Positions 33,595 to 42,111 of a stretch of 64,000 nucleotides of DNA are shown in pieces. The stretch's first letter is position 1; each line of letters starts with the position of its first letter. This stretch comes from an uncultured Porphyromonadaceae bacterium. Lineage in GTDB: Bacteria > Bacteroidota > Bacteroidia > Bacteroidales > Muribaculaceae. The notes under the pieces are model-generated. The model had not been told where the DNA came from, searched no databases, and worked only from the letters and a program-made list of their open reading frames with translations. The stretch is taken from positions 79,118 through 143,117 of the forward strand of contig UQGP01000002.1 in NCBI GenBank assembly GCA_900540625.1, in the 5' to 3' direction. The translations under genes and the position numbers were made by a program.

Positions 33595-35058
33595 TCACTT
33601 GGCTGCTACCAATGCGCGGCGTGCTTGCAGTTCCCAAGTACGGATACGATCCTTGTACAAGTTGTTGTTGTTCATCTTAACTATGTCGAGGGCGGCATCG
33701 GAGTTGTCTTCCCAGCGACGGCACAGGTATACAACATCGTATACACGACCTATCTGGAAGTGACGCGAGAAGGCCAGACCCAGAGCATAGTCTTCACCAT
33801 AGGAGGTATTGGGCACGTGGATTTCGCGCAATACGGGAGTATAGAATGCTCGGGGAGCGCCCAAACCGTTGATGCGCAGTGCGTTGTTGCGGCCGTTCTC
33901 CGGAGTCCATTCTTTGTGGTCGATTACGCCCGGCGGTATGGGGTTTTTGTCGATGTCTGTAAGCATGTATGTACCTACAACCATGGCGCACTTTTGCTCG
34001 TAGAAGGCTGCAACCATCTTGGCCAAGGTGTTCTCATCGGAATATACGTCATCGCTGTCCAGCTGCACGGCAAATTTGCCGCACTTGGGATGCTGTACAC
34101 CTGCATTCCAGCAACCGCCGATGCCCAGATCATCGCGCTGAGGCACGATGTGTACCAGACGTGGGTCGTCCTTGAACTCGTCGATAGCCTCGGTGGTACC
34201 GTCTGTCGAGTGGTTGTCAATGACGATGAGGTTGAAGGGGAAGTCGGTCTTTTGGGACAGGACGCTGCGTATAGCATCGCGGATGGTACGAATACGGTTG
34301 CGCACGGGGATGATCACAGAAGCCTCGTATTCAAAGTTGCCCTTGTTGAAGTCGATTTCATCAAATTTAGGCTCGAGGTATCCTCCTACCGCTTTGAGGT
34401 GCGCGGTGCAGGCCTTTTCCATTTCGATTTGGACGCCGCGGTTCTTGGGATCTACATAATCAAATATTTTTTCGCCGCTCTTACGATTGTCAACGGTTAC
34501 ATCGCTGTAGAGGTATTCGTTGATGTGTACGATGGGTGCTATGCGGCTCAGACGCAGACGCAGGTCGTAGAGACCGGCAGCTGTGTAGTGTACGTCGATA
34601 CCGGCAGCTGCCTTCTTGAGGACTTCGGTATCAAAGAAGAGTACCGAACCGAAGTTGAAGTCGTCGCGGAGCGAGCCTTCCTGATAGTCGATGACGGGAG
34701 CATTGCTCTTTTTGCCTTCCAAGATGGTGTACGAGTCGGAATACATCATACCGGCCTTGGAGTCGCCGGCCAGACGTACAAAACGGTCAAGGGCAAGATA
34801 TCCCATCACGAGATTGTTGTACTTGGTGTACAGCAGGGTATAGGGTGCCTTGGCGGCCTCGGCAATCTTGATCATAGTTTCCGAGGAGTTGAGCGCATCG
34901 ATATGTACCAGGGTACAGCCTTCTACGGCGGTGGCAGCGGCATCGGTGGCCAGCAGATAGATGTTGTTGACTAAGGCGCTTTCGCGGAGTCCGTCGATGG
35001 TGGCTTTGGCCTGGGCAGCATCAACGTACGGAATGAAGCAGTCTATTGCTTGTCTCAT
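33595..35058 (-). CDS. Family 2 glycosyltransferase with extra N-terminal domain
   Basis: This 487-residue protein's second half is a GT-A-fold family 2 glycosyltransferase: YEASVIIPVRNRIRTIRDAI, VIDNHSTDGTTEAI and the nucleotide/metal site QLDSDDVYSDE. The first half (about 1-235) starts MRQAIDCFIPYVDAAQAKATIDGL and looks like a second, degenerate GT2-like domain (YNNLVMGYLALDRFVRLAGD). No membrane segments, so it acts on the cytoplasmic side. In this cluster it may add a sugar to a recycling intermediate or a surface glycan. The acceptor is unknown. Confidence 0.82.
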   Translation of the reverse strand: MRQAIDCFIPYVDAAQAKATIDGLRESALVNNIYLLATDAAATAVEGCTLVHIDALNSSETMIKIAEAAKAPYTLLYTKYNNLVMGYLALDRFVRLAGDSKAGMMYSDSYTILEGKKSNAPVIDYQEGSLRDDFNFGSVLFFDTEVLKKAAAGIDVHYTAAGLYDLRLRLSRIAPIVHINEYLYSDVTVDNRKSGEKIFDYVDPKNRGVQIEMEKACTAHLKAVGGYLEPKFDEIDFNKGNFEYEASVIIPVRNRIRTIRDAIRSVLSQKTDFPFNLIVIDNHSTDGTTEAIDEFKDDPRLVHIVPQRDDLGIGGCWNAGVQHPKCGKFAVQLDSDDVYSDENTLAKMVAAFYEQKCAMVVGTYMLTDIDKNPIPPGVIDHKEWTPENGRNNALRINGLGAPRAFYTPVLREIHVPNTSYGEDYALGLAFSRHFQIGRVYDVVYLCRRWEDNSDAALDIVKMNNNNLYKDRIRTWELQARRALVAAK

Positions 35059-35134
35059 AGGGATAATATTTTATAAATGATTTTTTGGATGTTCTATGTA
35101 TTGTAGCGTTTATTTGACCTTTATCCTCTCTACT

Positions 35135-35188
35135 TTCTTAAGGTCCTTAGGGTCTTTAATGTCCTTAAGATCTTGGTTTCTTAGGGTG
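35135..35188. repeat. Degenerate 9-bp-period intergenic repeat
   Basis: Consecutive 9-mers TTCTTAAGG, TCCTTAGGG, TCTTTAATG, TCCTTAAGA and TCTTGGTTT form a drifting tandem repeat. It lies between the amidase stop and the glycosyltransferase start. A similar block occurs at 42034-42088. Confidence 0.7.
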
Positions 35189-35241
35189 TTTGGACGCTTA
35201 TGATTTGGAGGATGTCACTATATCATTTTCTATGCCGGGTA

Positions 35242-38200
35242 TCAACGTTTCTTTGTCTTTTTGGCCGGGGCTACTGCAACCTTGGTTAAGGGTTCGAAGA
35301 AGCGGAGCACGCGATTCATAAGGGCGGTGCGGGCTTCGGCATCGGAGATGGTCTCGAAGGGGAAACCAATGACCACAGTGCGGTATGCACCGTTGTCAAA
35401 GGCTGTACCGGCCACGAGATTGTTCTCGCTGTAGCGCAGGAAGGTGCAACCTTTCTTAGCATCGGGAGCGTAGAAGGAGTCCGGTGACTCGGCTGCATAG
35501 CTCTCGGCGTTGAGCGTAACGTGGAAGGGGTATGTCGCTTTGGCATTGAGCCGGTCAAAGCGTGTCTGTACCTGGTAAGCGCTGCCTTCGATAGTGGCCT
35601 GGCCTACTCGCCAGTGGTATCCGAGAACTTCGGTAGCAAAACGTTGGTCGCGCTCTGCCGTTTCCTTGCTCGAGAATGGATTGTCCCATAAGTCGGTAGC
35701 TACGAACGAGCCGCTGACAAAGAAGGATGTTCCGGCCTTGGTCATAGCTTCGATTTTGTTCTGTAGAGCCGTATCGAAGGTCTTATAGCGTGTGCCATAT
35801 ACTCCGCGCCCCTTGGCTATCTCTTTCTGTTTGCCCAAGATGAGGTCAACCACGCGAGCATCGTCCTTGCTTGCCGGACGAGATGCAAAGGCGGATGCGC
35901 TGCTGCCGGTGAAGCCATAGCCGGCTTCGCGCACGGCCTGACCGTGGGTGTAGATATAGTCGTAAGTGTTGCCTGCCAGGACTTTGTCTTCGTAATTGGC
36001 ACGCGATGCGCCAAAACCGGCAGCGTCATCGTCCATCCACGGGATGTTGCGACGGAACTCGAAGGTGCGACCTATGTAGCTGATATCCTGCATATAGGGT
36101 ACTCCGGGGTCGCGCTCGTCATAGAATCCGGCAATTTCGCCCGAGTCAAACCAATCGGGAGCGCTCACGCGAGTAAAGCCGTTGACAATCTCGACGCGCG
36201 GAGCCTCGGGACGATAGCATAGAGCCACAACCATCGAGGGGAAGGATACACCGCCGTCATTGCCTGCGATGACACGGTAGCTGTGTATGGCATCATCCTT
36301 GACGGTGATATCATAGTACGGTTTGGTGACGCGAGCAATCTTGACAAAAGCGCCGTCGCCTACCCTTTCTTCTATATTATAATATGTGGGAGTAGCCGTA
36401 GCCTCGAGTGTATCGACGGTGGCGGCCCATGTCAGTGCATAGCGGCCATCCTTTCCGGCAGGTGTCACAGCGATGTCGTGCACGGGCAGGGGTTGTACCA
36501 CATAATCGTATCCATCGCGCGATGCCAGGAATTGAAGCATACCTTTGTAGACGGCACGTGACACTACAAAACGGAATTCAGGGTCAAGGCCGTACTTCAT
36601 ATCTGCAAAGTTCTGGTGCGAGAGCAATTCGAGAAGCATAGCCGGTACTTCGGGGACACGAGCCTCGTAGTATGATTGATCCCACATACCGCGGCGAGTC
36701 CAATTAGGCTCGAAAGTGCGGCGAATATCGTTGGTGATATTGGTCATCACCAAGTCGGTGAAGTCACGCGAAGCGTAGCGCGAGGTGCCATTGGCGTAGT
36801 CGGTGCCGCGTTCTTGCCCATCGGTGCAGTATATACCCAAGGTTCCTATAATCGAATCATTGAGCGTCGTACCTGCATCGGAATGCCATGCAAAGGATAA
36901 ATCCACGGGTATACGTAGACCCTTGCTGTCGGGAAGCATGGACGACCCTCCGGTCAACCAATTGACCCATAGGCCGCGACAGCGGTAGTCATCGGTGTAA
37001 TCATTGACGTTTTTAGATGGCGTATATACGCTGTCGGGAGCGCCTGCCCATTGCAACCAGTAGCGTGCACCCTCGGTAAAACGGGGATAACCGCTGGCAA
37101 CGTATTCATAATCTATCGAATCAAGTGGCTCAATGACCTTACGTGCCACGTTGCCCATACCGCCGCCTATTTTGACGGCATCGGCGGTGACGGTGCTTCC
37201 GGCCTTAGCCGAAAGATTGGACAGTGTGACCACCGCTTGATGTCCGGCGGCAAGATCGAAGTGTCCGAGATATATCCAAGTGCCGCCGCCCATAGACTGA
37301 TTGACGGTAAAGTGGCGTGCGCCACCGGCGGTATTGACGGTATAGGTTGCGTCCGTAGCCGAAGCGTCGTCACTGATGTACGATACATATACCGCATAAG
37401 TTCCGCGTTGCGGGATATTGGCCATCCAACGCACTTCCGAAGCATCGGAAGCACGATCCACGGTAGTGGCCTTCAAGGCTGTACCGTCGCGGAAGGGATT
37501 ATCGCCGTTATGTAATTCGGCCTTGGCATATCCGAAGCCGGGGGTCTTATCTGTCGTCCAGGCATTGCCGTATACCACCGAGCCGGAGGCATTGCCGCCG
37601 TCGTTGTCCACGATAATTTCGGTGGTATTGATATCACGCTCGCGAGGGCTCATGACGTAGGCTCCGGCATTACGCAACATCGGCATCAGGAAGGGCATTA
37701 CATAACTCTGTGTATACAAGTCTTCGACCGTCTGGAAGATACGGGCACGCTGCCATTCCCAACGATTGAGTTTGGGTTCGAAGTACCATCCGTGGCTCTG
37801 CCACAGAGCGATATTGCGGTTTTGCAAGCCGCGAGGTGCCGCATCTGCATCAAGGTCGCGGACAAAAGGCGCCTTCTCGGTGGGGCCGACAACGCGCTTG
37901 GGCGCAAACAATATAAGATTGTCCATATTGGTTCGAGCCACTTCCTTGCCCGAACGGTCACGATCGACCACGTACATTTCCACGCGGTAGCCTTCGTATT
38001 TCTTGCCCATAGCGGCACTCACATCGGCCTTGATTGAGGCTAAATTGTCCGCACGCAAGGGTATGTATGCGCAGTTTTCGTTGCAGTCCACACGTAATAC
38101 ACGTGCAGCATCGTCAGCATCCACGCAGTCCACTCTTATCGGACCGAGACCGCTGGTACCGGGTAGATAATTGCGCAATACGGATGCGGCTGCAGCATTG

Positions 38201-38319
38201 GCGTCCTTGCCAAGCTCTGCCGCTACGGAGTTACCGGCGCCCCAAACCGAGGCGGAAATCACTATCGCTGTGACTATAAATCGATTTACCATTGCTTTAG
38301 ATGTTTCGGCGGAAAGCAT
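35242..38319 (-). CDS. N-acetylmuramoyl-L-alanine amidase-like protein with inserted golvesin-type domain
   Basis: The 1025-residue secreted protein is of the kind often labelled xanthan lyase. It has the parts of an Amidase_3 domain, split in two. IALWQSHGWY gives H176. TVEDLYTQSY with GAYVMSPRERD gives E199. After a golvesin-C-like beta domain (about 240-400) come LSFAWHSDAG with H479 and VPAMLLELLSHQNF with E564. These fit the three zinc ligands and catalytic Glu of amidases that cut peptide stems from MurNAc. A FN3-like module (about 615-710) and a large C-terminal domain of unknown role follow. The start at 38319 has GGGAGG 5 nt upstream; the ATG at 38292 is an alternative. Signal peptide ends near VAA (about residue 34). 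Confidence 0.85.
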   Translation of the reverse strand: MLSAETSKAMVNRFIVTAIVISASVWGAGNSVAAELGKDANAAAASVLRNYLPGTSGLGPIRVDCVDADDAARVLRVDCNENCAYIPLRADNLASIKADVSAAMGKKYEGYRVEMYVVDRDRSGKEVARTNMDNLILFAPKRVVGPTEKAPFVRDLDADAAPRGLQNRNIALWQSHGWYFEPKLNRWEWQRARIFQTVEDLYTQSYVMPFLMPMLRNAGAYVMSPRERDINTTEIIVDNDGGNASGSVVYGNAWTTDKTPGFGYAKAELHNGDNPFRDGTALKATTVDRASDASEVRWMANIPQRGTYAVYVSYISDDASATDATYTVNTAGGARHFTVNQSMGGGTWIYLGHFDLAAGHQAVVTLSNLSAKAGSTVTADAVKIGGGMGNVARKVIEPLDSIDYEYVASGYPRFTEGARYWLQWAGAPDSVYTPSKNVNDYTDDYRCRGLWVNWLTGGSSMLPDSKGLRIPVDLSFAWHSDAGTTLNDSIIGTLGIYCTDGQERGTDYANGTSRYASRDFTDLVMTNITNDIRRTFEPNWTRRGMWDQSYYEARVPEVPAMLLELLSHQNFADMKYGLDPEFRFVVSRAVYKGMLQFLASRDGYDYVVQPLPVHDIAVTPAGKDGRYALTWAATVDTLEATATPTYYNIEERVGDGAFVKIARVTKPYYDITVKDDAIHSYRVIAGNDGGVSFPSMVVALCYRPEAPRVEIVNGFTRVSAPDWFDSGEIAGFYDERDPGVPYMQDISYIGRTFEFRRNIPWMDDDAAGFGASRANYEDKVLAGNTYDYIYTHGQAVREAGYGFTGSSASAFASRPASKDDARVVDLILGKQKEIAKGRGVYGTRYKTFDTALQNKIEAMTKAGTSFFVSGSFVATDLWDNPFSSKETAERDQRFATEVLGYHWRVGQATIEGSAYQVQTRFDRLNAKATYPFHVTLNAESYAAESPDSFYAPDAKKGCTFLRYSENNLVAGTAFDNGAYRTVVIGFPFETISDAEARTALMNRVLRFFEPLTKVAVAPAKKTKKR

Positions 38320-38346
38320 TGCGGCCTCCCATAGGGTTTATACCTA

Positions 38347-38354
38347 CAAAGATA
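38347..38354 (-). promoter_or_regulatory. -7 promoter motif of the amidase/peptidoglycan-salvage gene set
   Basis: TATCTTTG on the minus strand, 28 bp upstream of the amidase start. It is a full -7 match, without a clear -33 element. Confidence 0.5.
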
Positions 38355-38648
38355 CGGACTTTTTTTGGCTAAAGGCATATATCATTATCTAAAAAAGCGA
38401 GAAATCAACAAATTTTAATTATCAAATACATAATTTTACACAAATCGCACATCCGTCCGACATCCTGAAATCCAATCTCCTCCCCTATTTTGCACTTACG
38501 AAAAAATATGTCTTTCACGCTCACAAAAAGCATTTTACACCGCCGAGAAGTCCATGACCGAAGACCGCAATTCCCGGATTTACGACATGTCCTTATTTGC
38601 CGAATTTGTCACCTGTCATTCTACGTTCCATAATCCAAATAAATTTCG

Positions 38649-38656
38649 TACCTTTG
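38649..38656 (+). promoter_or_regulatory. -7 promoter motif of the wec gene set
   Basis: TACCTTTG is a full TAnnTTTG match, 121 bp before wecC. No convincing -33 element. Confidence 0.45.
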
Positions 38657-38777
38657 CACCACCTAAACACACACGCGCAAAAGTGCCTAGTGTGGCATAA
38701 ACCTATGAATTGCCGCAGACGGCGCCATCAAGTTGCAAAACATTGAATACAAATAACAAAAACATATAATCAGCTTT

Positions 38778-39983
38778 ATGAAAGCCTGCTTCATGGGATT
38801 GGGCTACATCGGACTGCCCACCGCAATCATTGCCGCCAAGCACGGCGTTCACGTCATCGGCGTGGACATTAATGCCGACGTTGTCGCACAAACTAACGCC
38901 GGACACCTTCATATTATCGAACCCGGATTGGGCGATTTGCTGCGCGAAGTAGTCGCCAACGGTAGTCTGCATGCACAGACAGCACCCGAGACCGCCGATG
39001 CATTCTTCATCGTAGTGCCTACGCCTTTCAAGGGCGACCACCAACCCGACGTAAGCTATGTCGAGGCTGCCACCCGCGCCGTCATCCCTTGTCTCAAAGA
39101 GGGCGACCTCTTTGTCATCGAATCCACCTCGCCCGTGGGTACCACCGAGGCTATGGCCGAAATCATCTTCGCCGAACGTCCCGAACTCAAAGGTAAAATA
39201 TACATTGCATACTGCCCCGAACGCGTCCTGCCCGGAAACGTCATCTACGAATTGGTGCACAACGACCGCGTCATCGGTGGTCTCGATGAGGCTTCCACCA
39301 AGAAAGCTCAGGCATTCTATGCACAGTTTGTCCAAGGAACTCTGCACCCCACCAATGCCCGCACCGCCGAGATGTGCAAACTCACCGAAAACTCGTCACG
39401 CGACGTGCAGATAGCTTTCGCCAACGAGTTGTCCCTGATATGCGACCGCGCCGGCATCAACGTTTGGGAACTTATCTCCCTGGCAAACAAGCATCCGCGC
39501 GTCAACATCCTGCAACCCGGCTGCGGCGTAGGCGGACACTGCATCGCCGTCGACCCCTACTTCCTCACCGCAGCATTCCCCGAGGAGGCAAAGATTATCG
39601 CCACGGCACGCGCCATCAACAACCATAAAGCCGACTGGTGCGCACTCAAGACCATCAACGCCATACTTCGCTTCATCAACGAGCGCCATCGTCGTCCCGT
39701 AGTGGCTATGATGGGTGTGGCATTCAAGCCCGATATCGACGACTTGCGCGAAAGCCCGGCTCGCCATATTATCGACGCCGTAGTCGCCGATAAGCCCGAT
39801 GCCGAAATTCTGGTAGTGGAGCCCAACGTGCCCTCGCACCCTATATACAAGCTCACCAACTACCGCGAGGCTTACGATCGCGCCGATATCGTTGCGTTCC
39901 TCACCGCACACACTCCCTTCAAGGGTCTGCCCTGGCGCGATGACAAGGTAATACTCGACTTCTGCGGTATCTTCAAGAAATAA
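38778..39983 (+). CDS. wecC: UDP-N-acetyl-D-mannosaminuronate dehydrogenase
   Basis: WecC oxidises UDP-ManNAc to UDP-ManNAcA with two NAD+. The 401-residue protein starts with a Rossmann motif MGLGYIGLP (G7, G9, G12) and GVDINADVV. It has the family segment ESTSPVGTTEAM, the central NELSLICDRAGINVWE and the catalytic cysteine C255 in GCGVGGHCIAVDP. The C-terminal NAD-binding part follows (VAMMGVAFKPDIDDLRESPA). It is first in a wecC-wecG-wecB set, with 1 bp to wecG, so the product is likely passed to a surface polysaccharide or teichuronic-like glycan. Confidence 0.92.
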   Translation: MKACFMGLGYIGLPTAIIAAKHGVHVIGVDINADVVAQTNAGHLHIIEPGLGDLLREVVANGSLHAQTAPETADAFFIVVPTPFKGDHQPDVSYVEAATRAVIPCLKEGDLFVIESTSPVGTTEAMAEIIFAERPELKGKIYIAYCPERVLPGNVIYELVHNDRVIGGLDEASTKKAQAFYAQFVQGTLHPTNARTAEMCKLTENSSRDVQIAFANELSLICDRAGINVWELISLANKHPRVNILQPGCGVGGHCIAVDPYFLTAAFPEEAKIIATARAINNHKADWCALKTINAILRFINERHRRPVVAMMGVAFKPDIDDLRESPARHIIDAVVADKPDAEILVVEPNVPSHPIYKLTNYREAYDRADIVAFLTAHTPFKGLPWRDDKVILDFCGIFKK

Positions 39984-39984
39984 T

Positions 39985-40746
39985 ATGCCCATGTCTCAGA
40001 CACAAGGCACTGACAGTGCACGCGCGGCCGCCGGCAACATCGCCGACGACCGCGTAGACTTGCGCGGGGTCAAGGTGCACGCCTTCGACTCGGCCGACAG
40101 CCTTATGGATTATGCCGATGCACACCCCGGCATACTCGTGGCTGTCAACGCCGAAAAAATTATGAACGCCAACGCCACCACCCTGCCCATAATCAACAAC
40201 AACATCGCATACTGCGACGGCTCGGGCGCGGTACTCGCCGCACGACAGAAAGGTGCCAAAGGCGCCGTCAAAATCGCCGGATGCGAGTTGTGGCTGCACA
40301 TCATCGACAGACACCACAGCGACCGCACATTCTACATCGTCGGAGCAACCCCGGAGGTGCACGACAAGACCATCGAAGGGCTGCTGAAACGCTATCCCGA
40401 CATCCGCATCGTCGGACACCGCGACGGATACATTCGCGATGATGCCCAACGTCAAGCGCTTATAGACGATGTAGCCGAAAAACGCCCGGACATAGTATTT
40501 GTTGCCATGGGCTCGCCAAAGCAGGAAATACTCATGGCCGATATGCAACACCGTCACCCCAAAGCCATATATCAGGGCTTGGGCGGAAGTTTCGATGTAT
40601 TTACAGGCACGGTGGCACGCGCACCGCGCTGGTGGATAGACCACAATCTCGAATTTGCATACCGTCTCATACGCCAGCCTCGGCGAATCACACGCAACTT
40701 CAAATTCATCCGCTACGCCTGGTGGCTGCTTTGGCACAAATTCTAA
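39985..40746 (+). CDS. wecG: WecG/TagA/CpsF-family glycosyltransferase
   Basis: This 253-residue GT26 enzyme would transfer ManNAc or ManNAcA onto a lipid-linked GlcNAc. The family core is visible: VAVNAEKIMNA, NNIAYCDGSGAVLAARQKGA (conserved Asp), FYIVGATPEV and DIVFVAMGSPKQEI. Also present are YQGLGGSFDVFTGTVARAP and WWIDHNLEFAYRLIRQPRR. It starts 1 bp after wecC, indicating co-translation. The UDP-ManNAcA made by WecC is the likely donor. No membrane segment; related enzymes bind the membrane peripherally. Confidence 0.88.
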   Translation: MPMSQTQGTDSARAAAGNIADDRVDLRGVKVHAFDSADSLMDYADAHPGILVAVNAEKIMNANATTLPIINNNIAYCDGSGAVLAARQKGAKGAVKIAGCELWLHIIDRHHSDRTFYIVGATPEVHDKTIEGLLKRYPDIRIVGHRDGYIRDDAQRQALIDDVAEKRPDIVFVAMGSPKQEILMADMQHRHPKAIYQGLGGSFDVFTGTVARAPRWWIDHNLEFAYRLIRQPRRITRNFKFIRYAWWLLWHKF

Positions 40747-40840
40747 CAGCCCCTTCGACCGGCCTGACAGCCCTAACGCGTCCGGCACGTGCAAACATCA
40801 CGACCGGACTCGGAACAAGACAAAACATATTCCAGCCGAT

Positions 40841-42004
40841 ATGAAAAAGAAAATAATGCCCGTCTTCGGCACACGCCCCGAAGCCATCAAGATGGCGCCT
40901 CTGGTCAAAGCACTTGAGGCCGCCTCGGACCGCTACGACACCGTAGTCACCGTCACCGGCCAACATCGACAAATGCTCGATCAGGTCCTCGGCCTCTTTG
41001 AAATTGTGCCGCAACACGATCTTGACATCATGCGGCCGGGACAGGATCTTTTCGACGTCACCATACGCATACTCGAGGGTATGCGCCGGGTATTGGCCGA
41101 CGAAAAGCCCGACTTGGTACTGGTACACGGCGACACAGCCACTTCTACCGCAGCCGCTCTTGCCGCATTTTACTGCCGCATACCGGTAGGACATGTCGAA
41201 GCCGGACTGCGCACAGGAGATATATACGCCCCTTGGCCCGAAGAAATGAACAGGCGCCTCACCGGCCGCCTGGCCACTATGCACTTCGCCCCCACCGAAG
41301 CGGCACGGCTCAATCTACTGCGCGAAAACGTCGATCCTTCGGCAATCACCGTCACGGGCAATACCGTCATTGACGCCTTGGACATTGTAGTTTCCAAGCT
41401 CAATGGCGATGCCGAGTTGCGCACCTCCACCGCCGCATTGCTCAAAGAACGCGGATACGACACCGCACGTCTCGACGACGGCTCACGACGCCTGGTGCTC
41501 ATCACCGGGCACCGACGCGAAAACTTCGGCGACGGTTTTCTCGATATCTGCCACGCCATACGCGACCTCGCAGCCAAATATCCCGACGTCGACTTCGTAT
41601 ATCCCATGCACCTCAACCCCAACGTCCGTCGGCCCATTGCACAGGTATTTCCCAAGGATGATTCGCCGGCCAATGTCTTTTTCATCGAACCGCTGGACTA
41701 CCTGCCCTTTGTGTATATGATGACACGCAGTCACATCATACTCACCGACAGCGGAGGCATTCAGGAGGAGGCCCCCTCTCTGGGCAAGCCGGTGCTGGTA
41801 ATGCGTACCGTCACCGAACGTCCCGAAGCACTCGAAGCCGGCACAATACGCTTGGTGGGTACCGACCGCGCCAAAATCGTCAGCACCGCATCGCTGTACC
41901 TCGATGATGAGGACGAATACCGCCGCCACGCTTCCATAGCCAATCCCTACGGCGATGGTAAAGCCTGCAGCCGCATCATCGAATACATCGACAGCCACTT
42001 ATAA
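40841..42004 (+). CDS. wecB: UDP-N-acetylglucosamine 2-epimerase (non-hydrolysing)
   Basis: WecB interconverts UDP-GlcNAc and UDP-ManNAc, supplying WecC. The 387-residue protein starts MKKKIMPVFGTRPEAIKMAPL, the classic N-terminus, at the ATG at 40841. The open frame upstream into wecG is not part of it. Further motifs are TGQHRQML, VHGDTATSTAAALAAF, GHVEAGLRTGD, TVTGNTVIDAL, TGHRRENFG, MHLNPNVR and LTDSGGIQEEAPSLGKPVLVMR. All catalytic residues of the family appear present. It follows wecG by 94 bp, and the order C-G-B is unlike the enterobacterial order. Confidence 0.95.
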   Translation: MKKKIMPVFGTRPEAIKMAPLVKALEAASDRYDTVVTVTGQHRQMLDQVLGLFEIVPQHDLDIMRPGQDLFDVTIRILEGMRRVLADEKPDLVLVHGDTATSTAAALAAFYCRIPVGHVEAGLRTGDIYAPWPEEMNRRLTGRLATMHFAPTEAARLNLLRENVDPSAITVTGNTVIDALDIVVSKLNGDAELRTSTAALLKERGYDTARLDDGSRRLVLITGHRRENFGDGFLDICHAIRDLAAKYPDVDFVYPMHLNPNVRRPIAQVFPKDDSPANVFFIEPLDYLPFVYMMTRSHIILTDSGGIQEEAPSLGKPVLVMRTVTERPEALEAGTIRLVGTDRAKIVSTASLYLDDEDEYRRHASIANPYGDGKACSRIIEYIDSHL

Positions 42005-42033
42005 TAAGATATAAAATAAGACAGCCTTTAATG

Positions 42034-42088
42034 TTCTTAGAATTCTTATTCTTAGAGTTCTTAGCACTCCAAAGGTCTTAGAAGTCCT
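42034..42088. repeat. Degenerate 9-bp-period intergenic repeat, second block
   Basis: Units TTCTTAGAA, TTCTTA, TTCTTAGAG, TTCTTAGCA and TCTTAGAAG follow one another between wecB and the methyltransferase gene. The CTTAG core and period match the block at 35135-35188. Confidence 0.65.
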
Positions 42089-42111
42089 CACCCGGCTCCC
42101 TCCCAAAAAAG

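Larger units (their letters stand above)
38320..38777. other. Intergenic region between divergent amidase and wecC genes
   Basis: This 458-bp AT-rich stretch separates two divergent transcription units. It holds the two -7 motifs listed separately (38347-38354 minus, 38649-38656 plus). I see no gene or stable hairpin in the middle part. Confidence 0.6.

Noticed and set aside
35242..38319. Naming the protein xanthan lyase
   Set aside because: The golvesin/xanthan-lyase-like part is only one domain. The amidase-type residues on either side make peptidoglycan amidase the better reading.
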